The notes beneath the pieces were generated by a model. That model searched no databases. It was not told the origin of the DNA and saw only the letters and a program-made list of their open reading frames with translations. The translations under genes were made by a program, and so were the position numbers. Shown piece after piece: positions 9,465 to 18,381 of a stretch of DNA of 48,387 nt. The DNA is from an uncultured Butyrivibrio sp. (GTDB lineage: Bacteria; Bacillota; Clostridia; Lachnospirales; Lachnospiraceae), in contig CAMVLM010000010.1 in assembly GCA_947168335.1 (NCBI GenBank), forward strand, positions 1-48,387, read 5' to 3'. Every line of letters begins with the position of its first letter. The stretch's first letter is position 1.

Positions 9465-9493
9465 AATATAGCACCCGTCTTAACTTTCGTCAA
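9465..9493 (-). promoter_or_regulatory. Sigma-A promoter of the rimP-nusA-infB operon
   Basis: TTGACG (9493-9488) and TATATT (9470-9465) on the minus strand are separated by 17 bases. The -35 box overlaps the last bases of folT, so the operon promoter starts directly at the end of the upstream gene. Predicted transcription begins near 9458, giving a leader of about 75 bases. Confidence 0.8.
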
Positions 9494-10077
9494 GAGGCTT
9501 TGTTAAACATGGGTCTGATGGTCCTGTCAACAGCCTTAAGCATTGCATAGGTGATAAATGTATCAATGGGAAGCATGATGGCGTTTGATAAAACTCTTCC
9601 GGGTAAAAGTGCCAGGATTGCCTGGTCATAAAGCATCTTGAGCCAAAGTGAGTTAAGGCCGATATTTACAAAAACCTTTACTATAAGCTGTGCGATTAAA
9701 ACTCTCTGAACGGATACGCTCTTTTTATAGAAAGCAAATCCATAAATTATTCCGCCAAGAGCCGCACTGATGGTAAATCCCGGAAAGAAATCACCTGAAG
9801 GCTGAAGAATCCACTTGATAACGTCAAGAGCCGCTCCGAAGATAGCCCCGATCGCAGGTCCGAAAAGATAATCAACAACCTGATTGGGAAGTCCGGAAAA
9901 ACCGATTCTGATGTACTGGCCGATTCTGATTGTAGCCACATAGCTGAGAATTACAGCGATTGCTGCCATCATGCCGCAAAATACGACATTCCTTAAGCTC
10001 TGGAATTCTCTCAGGGATCCTATCCATCTGTTTACGCCTGCTGTCTGATTCTTGTTTGCTGTTAAATTGTTTGACAT
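9490..10077 (-). CDS. folT: Folate ECF transporter substrate-binding (S) component
   Basis: This is the membrane S component of an energy-coupling-factor transporter, probably for folate. The 195-residue product has a hydrophilic N-terminus and about six hydrophobic segments (for example NVVFCGMMAAIAVILSYVA). It contains the FSGLPNQVVDYLFGPAIGAI region typical of FolT-like S components and AALDVIKWILQPSGDFFPGF. The frame is open to 10188, but the ATG at 10077 has a perfect GAAGGAGGTG site and lies just after a THF riboswitch, which fixes both start and substrate. No energising EcfA or EcfT genes are nearby; they are normally shared and encoded elsewhere. Confidence 0.92.
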   Translation of the reverse strand: MSNNLTANKNQTAGVNRWIGSLREFQSLRNVVFCGMMAAIAVILSYVATIRIGQYIRIGFSGLPNQVVDYLFGPAIGAIFGAALDVIKWILQPSGDFFPGFTISAALGGIIYGFAFYKKSVSVQRVLIAQLIVKVFVNIGLNSLWLKMLYDQAILALLPGRVLSNAIMLPIDTFITYAMLKAVDRTIRPMFNKAS

Positions 10078-10081
10078 AAAA

Positions 10082-10122
10082 ACACCTCCTTCCGCAGTTC
10101 CACAATCTGCACAAGGAGGTGT
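10082..10122 (-). promoter_or_regulatory. Expression platform: hairpin sequestering the folT ribosome binding site
   Basis: ACACCTCCTT (10122-10113 on the minus strand) is perfectly complementary, over 10 bases, to AAGGAGGTGT (10091-10082), which contains the folT Shine-Dalgarno. A small inner GCAG/CTGC stem extends it. The stem is followed by TTTTT before the ATG, so it could also act as an intrinsic terminator. Just upstream GTGTAA...TTACAC can pair with the anti-Shine-Dalgarno strand, offering the alternative fold expected for a switch. Confidence 0.85.
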
Positions 10123-10144
10123 AAATCTTACACGTTCGATATGC

Positions 10145-10239
10145 AGCAGCGGGATGCGAACCCGGCATCGCGGTTTCCCTTCGTCCATCTGTCAACTCCC
10201 TGTACAGATGACACTTAACGCGCCTGATTCTACTCTGCT
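10145..10239 (-). promoter_or_regulatory. Tetrahydrofolate (THF) riboswitch aptamer
   Basis: Read on the minus strand, the 95-base element has closing stem AGCAG (10239-10235) with CTGCT (10149-10145). It holds the conserved class features AGAGTAG, GCGTTAAGTG, GGGAGTTG, GACGAAGGGAAACCGCG and GCATCCCGC in the right order. THF riboswitches are known to control folT and folate genes in Firmicutes. The element sits between the promoter at 10262-10289 and folT, and is followed by the SD-sequestering hairpin, so bound folate should turn off folT. Confidence 0.93.
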
Positions 10240-10261
10240 AAAACATTTTCGTTACGTGTTC

Positions 10262-10289
10262 ATTATAGCAATTATTATCACTACGTCAA
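10262..10289 (-). promoter_or_regulatory. Sigma-A promoter of the THF riboswitch-folT transcript
   Basis: On the minus strand TTGACG (10289-10284) and a consensus TATAAT (10267-10262) are 16 bases apart. Transcription would start near 10255, just before the riboswitch. The promoter lies in the 250-base gap after xylB, so folT is independent of xylB unless transcripts read through; no terminator was seen after xylB. Confidence 0.85.
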
Positions 10290-10327
10290 TTGTAAATCAA
10301 AATATAATTTCTGAGCGGTTTCAATGA

Positions 10328-11797
10328 TCAGATAATCTTGTCAAAAGTATCTGCAAGTGCAGGATAAATGTTCTTAAACTGCTGATATCTTGCCTCATAC
10401 TTTGCTACAAGTTCAGGATCGGGTTCTTCTGTCTTGCTGACTTTAACGATTGCAGCTGCAGCCTCTTCCACACTGCTGTACTCTCCGCATGCAACCATAG
10501 CGAGCATAGCTCCGCCCATTCCGGGGCCTTCCTCACATGCAGGTACATCAACTTTAATATTGAGGATATTAGCAATCATCTTTCTCCAAAGAGGACTCTT
10601 TGCACCACCGCCGCAGATCATTGTTCTCTCAGGTGTAATGCCGATACTCTTCGCAACCTCATACATATCTCTTGTTGCGAATGCAACACCCTCAAGTACT
10701 GCCTGTGTCATATCCTCTCTTGTGGTATCCATTGTGATACCTGTAAAGGTTGCACGTGCATTGGGGTTATTCCAGGGTGATCTCTCTCCCATCAGATAAG
10801 GAAGGAAGAATACATGATTCTCGCCAAGCTTATCAATACCCTTCTGCTCATCTGCATAGTCCTTGGTCTTAAGAATTTCATCCATCCACCACTTGTTGCA
10901 GCTTGCTGCACTGAGCATGCATCCCATCAGATGGAAATGTCCGTCAGCATGATCAAATGAATGAAGTGCATTGTTACTGTCAACACCGAACTTGTTTGAT
11001 GACATGAAAATAGTTCCGCTTGTTCCAAGTGAAATGTTGCACTTGTTGTCACCTACTGTTCCTGTACCTACAGCTGCTGCCGCATTATCACCTGCACCTG
11101 CAGCTACAACTACGCTGTCAGAAAGTCCCAGCTCTGAAGCCAGATCATGATTCATAAAGCCAACCTTCTCATAACTCTCGAAAAGTCTGGGAAGCATGTC
11201 TGTGGTAATTCCACAGATGTCACACATCTCCTGTGACCACTCATGCTCTTTAACATTAAGAAGAAGCATTCCTGAAGCATCTGAATAATCTGTGCAGAAA
11301 GTTCCACTGAATTTATATGCAAGATAATCTTTAGGAAGCATTATCTTTTTGATTCTCTTGAAGTTCTCGGGCTCATTTTCTTTTACCCAGAGAATCTTGG
11401 GTGCTGTAAAACCTGCAAATGCAATATTTGCTGTGTACTCAGAAAGCTTGTCCTTGCCGATCTCATTATTGAGGTAATCAACCTGCTTCTGAGTTCTGCC
11501 GTCATTCCAAAGAATAGCGGGACGTATAACTTCATCATTCTCGTCAAGAATTACAAGTCCGTGCATCTGACCGCCAAAGCTTACACCTGCAACCTTGGAT
11601 GTATCAACACCCTTAAGAAGTTCCTTAAGACCCTCTACGCTCTCCTTATACCAATCCTCAGGCTTCTGCTCAGACCAGCCGGGCTGAGGGAAATACAGCG
11701 GATACTCTCTTGAAACAGATCCGTGTATCTTACCTGTCTCATCCATAAGAATGAGCTTAACTGATGATGTACCTAAATCTACACCTATATAAAGCAT
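10328..11797 (-). CDS. xylB: Xylulokinase
   Basis: XylB phosphorylates D-xylulose to xylulose 5-phosphate, feeding xylose into the pentose phosphate pathway. The 489-residue FGGY kinase begins with YIGVDLGTSSVKLILMDE, has PGWSEQKPEDWY (substrate region), WNDGRTQKQVDYL, and the catalytic-Asp motif AAGAGDNAAAAVGTG near residue 235. The C-terminal ATP-binding half has MICGGGAKSPLWRKM. The start at 11797 has GGGAGGAT nine bases upstream and a -10 box further up. It stands alone, with no xylA or xylose transporter beside it. It fits functionally with the distant GH115 gene, but no physical link exists. Confidence 0.95.
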   Translation of the reverse strand: MLYIGVDLGTSSVKLILMDETGKIHGSVSREYPLYFPQPGWSEQKPEDWYKESVEGLKELLKGVDTSKVAGVSFGGQMHGLVILDENDEVIRPAILWNDGRTQKQVDYLNNEIGKDKLSEYTANIAFAGFTAPKILWVKENEPENFKRIKKIMLPKDYLAYKFSGTFCTDYSDASGMLLLNVKEHEWSQEMCDICGITTDMLPRLFESYEKVGFMNHDLASELGLSDSVVVAAGAGDNAAAAVGTGTVGDNKCNISLGTSGTIFMSSNKFGVDSNNALHSFDHADGHFHLMGCMLSAASCNKWWMDEILKTKDYADEQKGIDKLGENHVFFLPYLMGERSPWNNPNARATFTGITMDTTREDMTQAVLEGVAFATRDMYEVAKSIGITPERTMICGGGAKSPLWRKMIANILNIKVDVPACEEGPGMGGAMLAMVACGEYSSVEEAAAAIVKVSKTEEPDPELVAKYEARYQQFKNIYPALADTFDKII

Positions 11798-11841
11798 ATA
11801 TATCCTCCCAAAACAAACATGTTAATTTACCATTCTCTATG

Positions 11842-11847
11842 ATTATA
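11842..11847 (-). promoter_or_regulatory. Probable -10 box of xylB promoter
   Basis: A consensus TATAAT lies on the minus strand about 45 bases before the xylB start. No good -35 hexamer is visible at 16-18 bases, so the promoter may need an activator or may be weak. Confidence 0.45.
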
Positions 11848-11911
11848 CTTTGTTTTTTTTACACTTACACCTAATTTATTGCTAGCTTATTTGTATTTGT
11901 TGCCATAATGT

Positions 11912-11944
11912 AAAAACCCCAAATCACTGTTGTGATCTGGGGTT
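11912..11944 (-). terminator. Intrinsic terminator of tRNA-Glu
   Basis: AACCCCAGATCAC pairs with GTGATTTGGGGTT around a short loop and is followed by TTTTT on the minus strand. It lies 27 bases after the tRNA 3' end and insulates xylB from tRNA transcription. Confidence 0.88.
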
Positions 11945-11970
11945 CAGGGTTGGGCTGTTTACACAGTCAG

Positions 11971-12042
11971 TAGCTCGTAGCGGAATCGAACCGCTGATTC
12001 TGCCGTGAGAGGGCAGCGTCTTAGCCGCTTGACCAACGAGCC
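11971..12042 (-). tRNA. tRNA-Glu (anticodon CTC)
   Basis: The minus strand folds into a complete cloverleaf. The acceptor GGCTCGT pairs with ACGAGCT, with a G-U first pair. The D loop is TTGGTCAAGCGG. The anticodon stem CTGCC/GGCAG surrounds loop CTCTCAC, giving anticodon CTC (Glu, codon GAG). The T arm is GCGGTTCGATTCCGC. The CCA end is not encoded; the discriminator is A. A promoter and terminator frame it as a single-gene transcript. Confidence 0.95.
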
Positions 12043-12083
12043 ATATGTTTTGTTTTTTATCTCTGTCGTTTGGCGACTTGATT

Positions 12084-12112
12084 ATATTATTACAAGTCCA
12101 TATTATTTGCAA
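12084..12112 (-). promoter_or_regulatory. Promoter of tRNA-Glu
   Basis: On the minus strand TTGCAA (12112-12107) and TAATAT (12089-12084) are 17 bases apart, about 40 bases before the tRNA. An overlapping TATAAT at 12086-12081 would give a 20-base spacer, so TAATAT is the better -10. The rest of the gap to 12255 is AT-rich with nothing else notable. Confidence 0.6.
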
Positions 12113-12255
12113 GTACTTTTTTGAAAAAAATTTAATTTTTTTCATAGTTTTTTATCATTCAGCTCAACCATGCGATTTATATGCCTGATTTTCTATAAAA
12201 AAAATTGCATAGTTTCCTGTAAATAATACCTGTAACCTTATATTCAGGAAAAAAT

Positions 12256-12284
12256 GGCATCCCGAATCATTGATTCGGGATGCC
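12256..12284 (-). terminator. Intrinsic terminator after the 118-residue hypothetical gene
   Basis: GGCATCCCGAATCA is followed after one base by its exact complement and then ATTTTTT on the minus strand, a very strong terminator starting 13 bases after the stop codon. Confidence 0.92.
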
Positions 12285-12296
12285 ATAAATTATTAT

Positions 12297-12653
12297 TTAT
12301 TCCACAAGCAGAGGGAATAATTCTTTCATGCCGAAATCCTTAAGGGCATTTCTTCTCTGGATGATTGCCCAAAGATACTTTGCGCCGATCTCTGAATCTT
12401 CGCTGGCGTTTTCAATGGCGTCTACCATGTCATCAAAAGCTTCGCCGTTTGCAAGAGGCAGAAATTCTTTATCGATGAAATCATTGATCTTGTCAAAAAT
12501 GTCCTTGGGAAGACTGATCTGTCTTTTGCCGATTTCATTCTTAAGGTATGTGAAGCTCTCATCCTCTCCATCCTCAGGCATCTCGAAATCAAAGACATAA
12601 TCGTACATCTCGTTGTAGCACTCCTGAATCTGCTGTTTTACAAAAATATCCAT
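12297..12653 (-). CDS. Hypothetical acidic protein, 118 residues
   Basis: I do not recognise this protein. It is soluble, acidic and mostly helical, with no signal peptide or membrane segment. Visible stretches include VKQQIQECYNEMYDYVF, DFEMPEDGEDESF and GAKYLWAIIQRRNALKDFG. The frame opens at 12668, but that ATG overlaps the GGAGG ribosome binding site. The ATG at 12653 (MDIFVKQ) has the site eight bases upstream and is preferred. It lies downstream of polC with a possible promoter of its own, and ends in a strong terminator. Codon use resembles its neighbours, so it is probably a real, conserved small gene. Confidence 0.8.
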   Translation of the reverse strand: MDIFVKQQIQECYNEMYDYVFDFEMPEDGEDESFTYLKNEIGKRQISLPKDIFDKINDFIDKEFLPLANGEAFDDMVDAIENASEDSEIGAKYLWAIIQRRNALKDFGMKELFPLLVE

Positions 12654-12701
12654 TGTATAACCCTCCATTTTTTCGCCACATAGGGCGTTTTTTCTGACAA
12701 A

Positions 12702-12731
12702 TATTTACGTCCCTTCACTTAAGACATTCAA
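12702..12731 (-). promoter_or_regulatory. Possible promoter of the 118-residue gene
   Basis: TTGAAT (12731-12726) and TAAATA (12707-12702) on the minus strand are 18 bases apart in the gap after polC. The match is weak; the gene may instead be read through from polC. Confidence 0.35.
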
Positions 12732-12756
12732 AATCAGCACTGATCTTATGAGCTTC

Positions 12757-15700
12757 TTACCCTTTCATAAAATCAAAGATGCTTATCTGATTTGATTCAG
12801 GGATGTCTCCAAGAAGTCCCATCTCTGCCATACGGTCAACAACGGCCTGGGGACATTTGGTTCTCTGCTTGAAGTCATCTCTTGATATGAAAGGACCATC
12901 CTTTGCCGCTTCAACAATCTGATCCGCAGCTTTTTCACCAAGTCCGTCTATGCTTACAAGGCTTGGCATTATCTTGTCGCCGAATACCTGGAAAGACCTG
13001 GAAGCCGCTTTGAAGATATCGATTGGCATAACCTCGATTCCTCTCTCGTACATCTCTTCAGCAAGCCTCATGGCAGCAAGTTCGTTCTGCTCCGCATTGG
13101 TCATGGCGTCGCCCTTGTTTCTGTATTCGTTCATCCACATGTGAAGAGTACCCTCACCCGTAAACATGTGCTCATAGTTAAGTGCCTTGGCTCTGATGGA
13201 AAACCATGCCGCATAAAAAGCCTGAGGTACATAAACTTTGAAATATGCTATTCTCCAGGCCATCATAACATAAGCTGCAGCATGGGCCTTGGGGAACATA
13301 TACTTAATCTTTTTGCAGGACCAGATGTACCAGTCAGGAACACCTGCTGCCACCATGGACTCCTCCATTTCAGGAGTAAGTCCCTTACCCTTACGAACCG
13401 ACTCCATGGTCTTGAAGGAAAGTGACTTGTCCATTCCCTTCTGAATCAGATAGATCATGATATCATCTCGGCAACAGATACAGGTATCAATGGTAGCCTT
13501 ACCCTCCTGAATAAGAGTCTGGGCATTGCCAAGCCAAACATCAGTACCATGAGACAATCCTGAAATTCGTATAAGGTGGGACAGGGATGTGGGCTGTGCG
13601 TCTATAACCATCTGCATAGCGAAGTCAGTACCAAACTCCGGGAGTCCCAGACATCCAAGCTTTGTTCCACCGATCTGATCAGGGGTCAGATTCAGAGACT
13701 CCGTATTCATGAAAAGCTTCATTACGTTTTTATCATCAAGAGGCACGGTCTTGGGATCAAGACCGGTACAATCCTGAAGGAATCTGATCATGGTAGGATC
13801 ATCATGACCCAGAATATCAAGCTTCAACAGGTTGTGGTCGATTGAATGATAATCGTAATGTGTCGTTATCGTTGCGGTAGTCATATCGTTTGCCGGATGC
13901 TGCACGGGAGTGAAGGAATTTATATCCTCTCCCACCGGAAGAACTATGATACCTCCGGGGTGCTGACCCGTACCTCTTCTGATTCCGATACAGCCCTGAG
14001 TAATACGGTCTATCTCACACCTTCTCTTTGATGTTCCAATTCCATCATAGTATTTTTTTACAAATCCATATGCGGTTTTATCCGCTAGACCTGCGATGGT
14101 TCCTGCACGGAAGGTCTGTCCGTAACCGAAGATAACCTCAGTATACTTATGAGCCTTTGACTGATATTCTCCGGAGAAATTCAGATCGATATCAGGCTCC
14201 TTATCACCCTTAAATCCAAGGAAAGTTTCGAACGGGATATCAAAGCCATCCTTGTTCATCATCGCTCCGCACTTGGGACAGCGTTTATCCGGCATATCAC
14301 ATCCTGAATTACCGCCATAAGCGAGGACCTCTTCCGAATCAAAATCACTGTACTTACACTTGGGGCATACATAATGAGGTGAAAGTGAATTAACCTCTGT
14401 GATACCTGACGCAAAGGCGACGAAGGAAGATCCTACCGAACCTCTGGATCCAACCAGGTATCCGTCCTCAACCGACTTCCAAACCAGCTTCTGGGCAATT
14501 ATATACATAACGGCGAATCCGTTCTTGATAATTGAGTTAAGCTCTCTCTCTAGTCTCTCCTCAACTATTTCAGGAAGATTCTCTCCATAAATCTCATGTG
14601 CCTTGTCATAACAGATTTTTGTAAGAGTGGCGTCGGAATCCTCAATGACAGGCGGACATTTATCAGGTCTTACAGGTGAAATACTGTCACATCTTTTGAG
14701 TATATCCCTGGTGTTGTCTATAACAACTTCCCTGGCCTTCGCCGCTCCAAGGTAATCAAATTCCTTCAGCATCTCTGCAGTTGTTCTAACAAAAAGAGGC
14801 GCAGGAGATTCATCATTCATACCTTTTCCGGCCATGATGACAGTTCTGTAAATCTCATCCTCAGGATTAAGGAAATGCGCATCACAGGTAGCCACAACCG
14901 GTTTGCCGTACTGCTCACCCAGCTTAACAATCTTTTTATCTATCTCCCTTATATCATCATCGGAGTTGATCGTATCATATCTTTCAGACTCAACCATGAA
15001 ATGGTTATTGCCAACAGGCTGGATTTCCAGATAATCATAAAAATCCACTATCTTGGCGATCTCCTCATCCCCTCTGTCCTCAAGAACTGCTCCGTACAAC
15101 TCGCCTGCACAGCAGGCGGAACCTACTATAAGGCCCTCTCTGTACTTCATAAGCTCGCTCTTTGGAATTCTCGGGAATCTTCCAAAATAATCCAGATGAG
15201 ATTTACTTACAAGTGTATAGAGATTTACTCTGCCCACAGTATTCTTTGCAAGCAGAATAATATGATGTGTACGAAGATGCTTTACAAGGTCCGGATTAGA
15301 AGCTCCCAATGCATTTACCTTAATAAGATCATCAGCATTTTCATTTAACATCATTGGAATGAACTTCTGGAAAATCTTTGCAGTACACTCCGCATCATCA
15401 ACAGCTCTGTGATGGTGCTCGTTGACTACGCCCAGAGTCTTACACAACGCATCAAGGTTATGCTTTGCCTGTCTTGGGAAAAACGCTCTGGAAAGTCCCA
15501 TGGTATCAACTGTAGTATAATCAACATCTATTCCAAGCTGTCTGCAGTTTTCATTGATAAAGCTGATATCAAAACCTACATTATGACCTACAAGTATACT
15601 GTCCTTACAGAACTCCACAAACCTGGGGATGATCTCATCCCTTGTGGGAGCACCTATTACCATGTCATCGGTGATACTTGTAAGCTTGGTAATATGAAAA

Positions 15701-17283
15701 GGAATAGGTTCCCTGGGATCCACAAACTCCGAAAAGCGGTCCAGAATCTCCCCATCCTTCATCTTAACGGCACCTATCTCAATTATCTTGTTTTTCTTTG
15801 GTGAAAAGCCCGTCGTCTCAATATCAAACACAACAAAGGTACTGCCTTCTACCTTCTGTCCCTTGTTGTTAATAACGATTTCTTTGAGATCATCAACAAG
15901 ATATCCCTCAACACCGGGAATAACTTTAAAGAAATCCTGTCTGTCAGGATTTTTATCTCCTGCTTCTTTGCGCTTGGATTTCTCCCCCTTCCAGAGATCC
16001 TCCCAGGCATGATTGGCATCCGTAAGAGCCTGCACTACACCATGGTCTGTGATGGCAATTCCGGGCATACCCCATTTATAAGCCTGCTTGACAATATCTT
16101 TAACTTCAGACACGCCATCCATATCACTCATCTTGGTATGGCAGTGAAGCTCAACTCTCTTAAACTCCTCCTCGTCGACACGCTTGGTGGTAAAATCAGG
16201 TATCTTGCGGATTCCGGCAACACTCTGAATTGTTACCTCATGATCGAATTTATCAACCATGGCAATTCCCCTTACCTTGAGGAATGCGCCCTTTTTGATT
16301 TCCTGCTCTAGTTCCGGCACGTTCTCCTGCTTGGCAAAAACCTTCACCACAATTGTGTCCGTAAAATCCGTCAGAGAAAAAATAAGTATAGCCTTCTCGT
16401 TACGAATTTCTCTCTTGTCATAACTGATGACCTGGCCACGAACAGTAACTTCGCCCATTTCGCCCACAATTTCGTCCATGGACATAGCTTCATCATCGAT
16501 GTCACGGCCGTAGATCACATTTGGATCATCACTCTTTTTATAGCTTCCGCCGCTACCCTTTCCGAAGAACTTGCTTCCCTGACCGGTCTTTCCGGCAGAG
16601 CCCTGTCCGAACTTGCTCTCCGTTTTAGCCGGTGCAGCGCTCTCCTTTGCCTTGGGAGCTTTTTCCTCCGCAGCTTCCTTCTCTTTGTGCTTCTGATCTG
16701 ACTTGTGTTCTGCCGCCTCAAGTTTCTGGGCAAGCTTAATAGTCTCCTTGGAATAGTCAGTTTTCTTCTTTTTACCCTCAGCCTTCTTATAACTGATGGC
16801 AACCTTCACGGCAAAACCGCAGCGCTCATTCAGGATTTTCTCAAAAATGCGCTGTATGTCTGCTGACTTTTTCTCTGCTATAACTGACTCCTCAAGGACC
16901 AGATTTACAACATCACTTTCAGGGAACTCAAAATCAGCTCCCTTAAGCACAGTATATTCAATTGGATCATAATTCTTGAATTCCAGCATGATGCTGTCCC
17001 TGTACATATCAAGCAGGTTACTTGGTGTGTACTGGGACGAGAGGAAAAACCTCTCATAGATTTTTACTGTAAGATTGGTTCCCTTGAAAAGCTGATTCTT
17101 TATCTCCTTCTCAGCTTTTACAACGTCAGCCTTTTCAATAAGACGATTGCTGGACAGATAGATTCGCACGAGATCCTTTTTCTCTGTAGTTGAAATCTTC
17201 TCCACCTGAACATCCGTAAGCTCTTCCTTTGTATGCGGATCGAGTTTCAGTGTCTGAAACACCTCAAGAAATGGTTTTGTCAT
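12757..17283 (-). CDS. polC: DNA polymerase III alpha subunit, PolC type
   Basis: PolC is the main replicative DNA polymerase of low-GC Firmicutes and carries its own proofreading exonuclease. At 1508 residues it is full length. In order: an N-terminal region; a Lys/Ala/Gly-rich linker (about 190-250); an OB domain; a PHP domain starting near 377 (VELHCHTKMSDMDG, ITDHG) that is split by the DnaQ-like exonuclease inserted at about 481-650 (FVVFDIETTG, HHRAVDDAE). Then come a zinc-binding CPKC...CPKCG pair near 971-1000, the polymerase acidic motif PDIDLNFSG near 1028, and helix-hairpin-helix and tail motifs. It ends an operon 35 bases after ispG. Confidence 0.98.
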   Translation of the reverse strand: MTKPFLEVFQTLKLDPHTKEELTDVQVEKISTTEKKDLVRIYLSSNRLIEKADVVKAEKEIKNQLFKGTNLTVKIYERFFLSSQYTPSNLLDMYRDSIMLEFKNYDPIEYTVLKGADFEFPESDVVNLVLEESVIAEKKSADIQRIFEKILNERCGFAVKVAISYKKAEGKKKKTDYSKETIKLAQKLEAAEHKSDQKHKEKEAAEEKAPKAKESAAPAKTESKFGQGSAGKTGQGSKFFGKGSGGSYKKSDDPNVIYGRDIDDEAMSMDEIVGEMGEVTVRGQVISYDKREIRNEKAILIFSLTDFTDTIVVKVFAKQENVPELEQEIKKGAFLKVRGIAMVDKFDHEVTIQSVAGIRKIPDFTTKRVDEEEFKRVELHCHTKMSDMDGVSEVKDIVKQAYKWGMPGIAITDHGVVQALTDANHAWEDLWKGEKSKRKEAGDKNPDRQDFFKVIPGVEGYLVDDLKEIVINNKGQKVEGSTFVVFDIETTGFSPKKNKIIEIGAVKMKDGEILDRFSEFVDPREPIPFHITKLTSITDDMVIGAPTRDEIIPRFVEFCKDSILVGHNVGFDISFINENCRQLGIDVDYTTVDTMGLSRAFFPRQAKHNLDALCKTLGVVNEHHHRAVDDAECTAKIFQKFIPMMLNENADDLIKVNALGASNPDLVKHLRTHHIILLAKNTVGRVNLYTLVSKSHLDYFGRFPRIPKSELMKYREGLIVGSACCAGELYGAVLEDRGDEEIAKIVDFYDYLEIQPVGNNHFMVESERYDTINSDDDIREIDKKIVKLGEQYGKPVVATCDAHFLNPEDEIYRTVIMAGKGMNDESPAPLFVRTTAEMLKEFDYLGAAKAREVVIDNTRDILKRCDSISPVRPDKCPPVIEDSDATLTKICYDKAHEIYGENLPEIVEERLERELNSIIKNGFAVMYIIAQKLVWKSVEDGYLVGSRGSVGSSFVAFASGITEVNSLSPHYVCPKCKYSDFDSEEVLAYGGNSGCDMPDKRCPKCGAMMNKDGFDIPFETFLGFKGDKEPDIDLNFSGEYQSKAHKYTEVIFGYGQTFRAGTIAGLADKTAYGFVKKYYDGIGTSKRRCEIDRITQGCIGIRRGTGQHPGGIIVLPVGEDINSFTPVQHPANDMTTATITTHYDYHSIDHNLLKLDILGHDDPTMIRFLQDCTGLDPKTVPLDDKNVMKLFMNTESLNLTPDQIGGTKLGCLGLPEFGTDFAMQMVIDAQPTSLSHLIRISGLSHGTDVWLGNAQTLIQEGKATIDTCICCRDDIMIYLIQKGMDKSLSFKTMESVRKGKGLTPEMEESMVAAGVPDWYIWSCKKIKYMFPKAHAAAYVMMAWRIAYFKVYVPQAFYAAWFSIRAKALNYEHMFTGEGTLHMWMNEYRNKGDAMTNAEQNELAAMRLAEEMYERGIEVMPIDIFKAASRSFQVFGDKIMPSLVSIDGLGEKAADQIVEAAKDGPFISRDDFKQRTKCPQAVVDRMAEMGLLGDIPESNQISIFDFMKG

Positions 17284-17318
17284 GCTAATCTCTACTTTCT
17301 ATAAAAACCTTCAAAACT

Positions 17319-18377
17319 TTAATCATTCCAATGAACAAGTTCATTCCTGAGAGCATCAATAAGCTCTGCCTCAGGAACCTTGCGTATAACTTCACCCTTT
17401 TTGATAAGGAGTCCTTCGCCTATTCCCCCGGCAACCCCTATATCAGCCTCTCTGGCTTCTCCGGGGCCGTTTACAGCGCAGCCCATAACTGCAACCTTGA
17501 TATCGAGAGGGAACTCCTGAACCATCTTCTCAACCTGGTTGGCAAGACCTATCAGATCTATCTTGGTTCTGCCGCAGGTAGGACATGATACAACTTCGAT
17601 TCCACCCTTTCTAAGTCCAAGAGTCTTAAGGATCATCTTGGCTGTACGGATCTCCTCAGTGGGATCACCCGAAAGTGATACTCGTATGGTATCTCCGATG
17701 CCTTCATTAAGTATGATTCCGAGACCAATGGATGATTTTATATTTCCTCCGTAAAGAGTACCGGCCTCGGTAATACCTACATGAAGCGGATAATTTGTCT
17801 TCTTTGCAAGCTCTCTGTGTGCATCAACGCAGAGCATTACATTAGATGATTTGATACTGATTACAAGGTTGTCATACCCGAAATCCTCTATAATATGCAC
17901 CTTATCAAGAGCACTCTCAACAAGTGCTTCTGCTGTTACGCCGCCATACTTTTCAAGAAGATCCTTCTCCAGAGAGCCACTGTTTACGCCTACTCTTATG
18001 GGGATATTCCTCTCCTTTGCTGTTTTTACAACAGCTTCGATTCTGTCTTTTGAGCCGATATTTCCAGGATTTATTCTTATCTTATCAGCACCGTTCTCCA
18101 TGGCTGCGATTGCCATTTTGTAATCAAAATGAATATCTGCCACCAGCGGAATATGGATCTGCTCCTTGATCTTTTTAACTGCATCGGCAGCCTCCTGGTT
18201 GGGAACAGTACATCTGACAATATCACAGCCTGCAGCCTCAAGTGCCAGTATCTGTTTTACAGTAGCCTCCACATTCTCTGTCGGAGTATTGGTCATAGAC
18301 TGTATCATAATCGGATTACCACCGCCTATGACTTTATTTCCTATATGTATAACCTTTGTATTATCGCGATAAGCCAT
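17319..18377 (-). CDS. ispG: 4-hydroxy-3-methylbut-2-enyl diphosphate synthase (flavodoxin/ferredoxin)
   Basis: IspG (GcpE) is the iron-sulfur enzyme that makes HMBPP from MEcPP in the non-mevalonate isoprenoid pathway. The 352-residue product is the short bacterial form, with IMIQSMTNTPTENVEAT at the N-terminus, VADIHFDYKMA, RINPGNIG, and the cluster ligands in SCPTCGRT and VMGCAVNGPGEA. The start at 18377 has GAGG nine bases upstream. It lies 4 bases after rseP and in the same operon as dxr, an earlier enzyme of the same pathway. Confidence 0.97.
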   Translation of the reverse strand: MAYRDNTKVIHIGNKVIGGGNPIMIQSMTNTPTENVEATVKQILALEAAGCDIVRCTVPNQEAADAVKKIKEQIHIPLVADIHFDYKMAIAAMENGADKIRINPGNIGSKDRIEAVVKTAKERNIPIRVGVNSGSLEKDLLEKYGGVTAEALVESALDKVHIIEDFGYDNLVISIKSSNVMLCVDAHRELAKKTNYPLHVGITEAGTLYGGNIKSSIGLGIILNEGIGDTIRVSLSGDPTEEIRTAKMILKTLGLRKGGIEVVSCPTCGRTKIDLIGLANQVEKMVQEFPLDIKVAVMGCAVNGPGEAREADIGVAGGIGEGLLIKKGEVIRKVPEAELIDALRNELVHWND

Positions 18378-18381
18378 GAAT

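Noticed and set aside
10078-10188. N-terminal extension of the folT reading frame
   Set aside because: The extension runs through the THF riboswitch and its expression platform; the ATG at 10077 has a perfect ribosome binding site.
10328-10330. xylB and folT as one operon
   Set aside because: A strong promoter for folT lies in the gap and the riboswitch controls folT alone, although no terminator was seen between them.
14875-15804. Plus-strand open frames of 157 and 131 codons opposite polC
   Set aside because: PolC exonuclease and PHP motifs are intact on the minus strand in this region; these are shadows.
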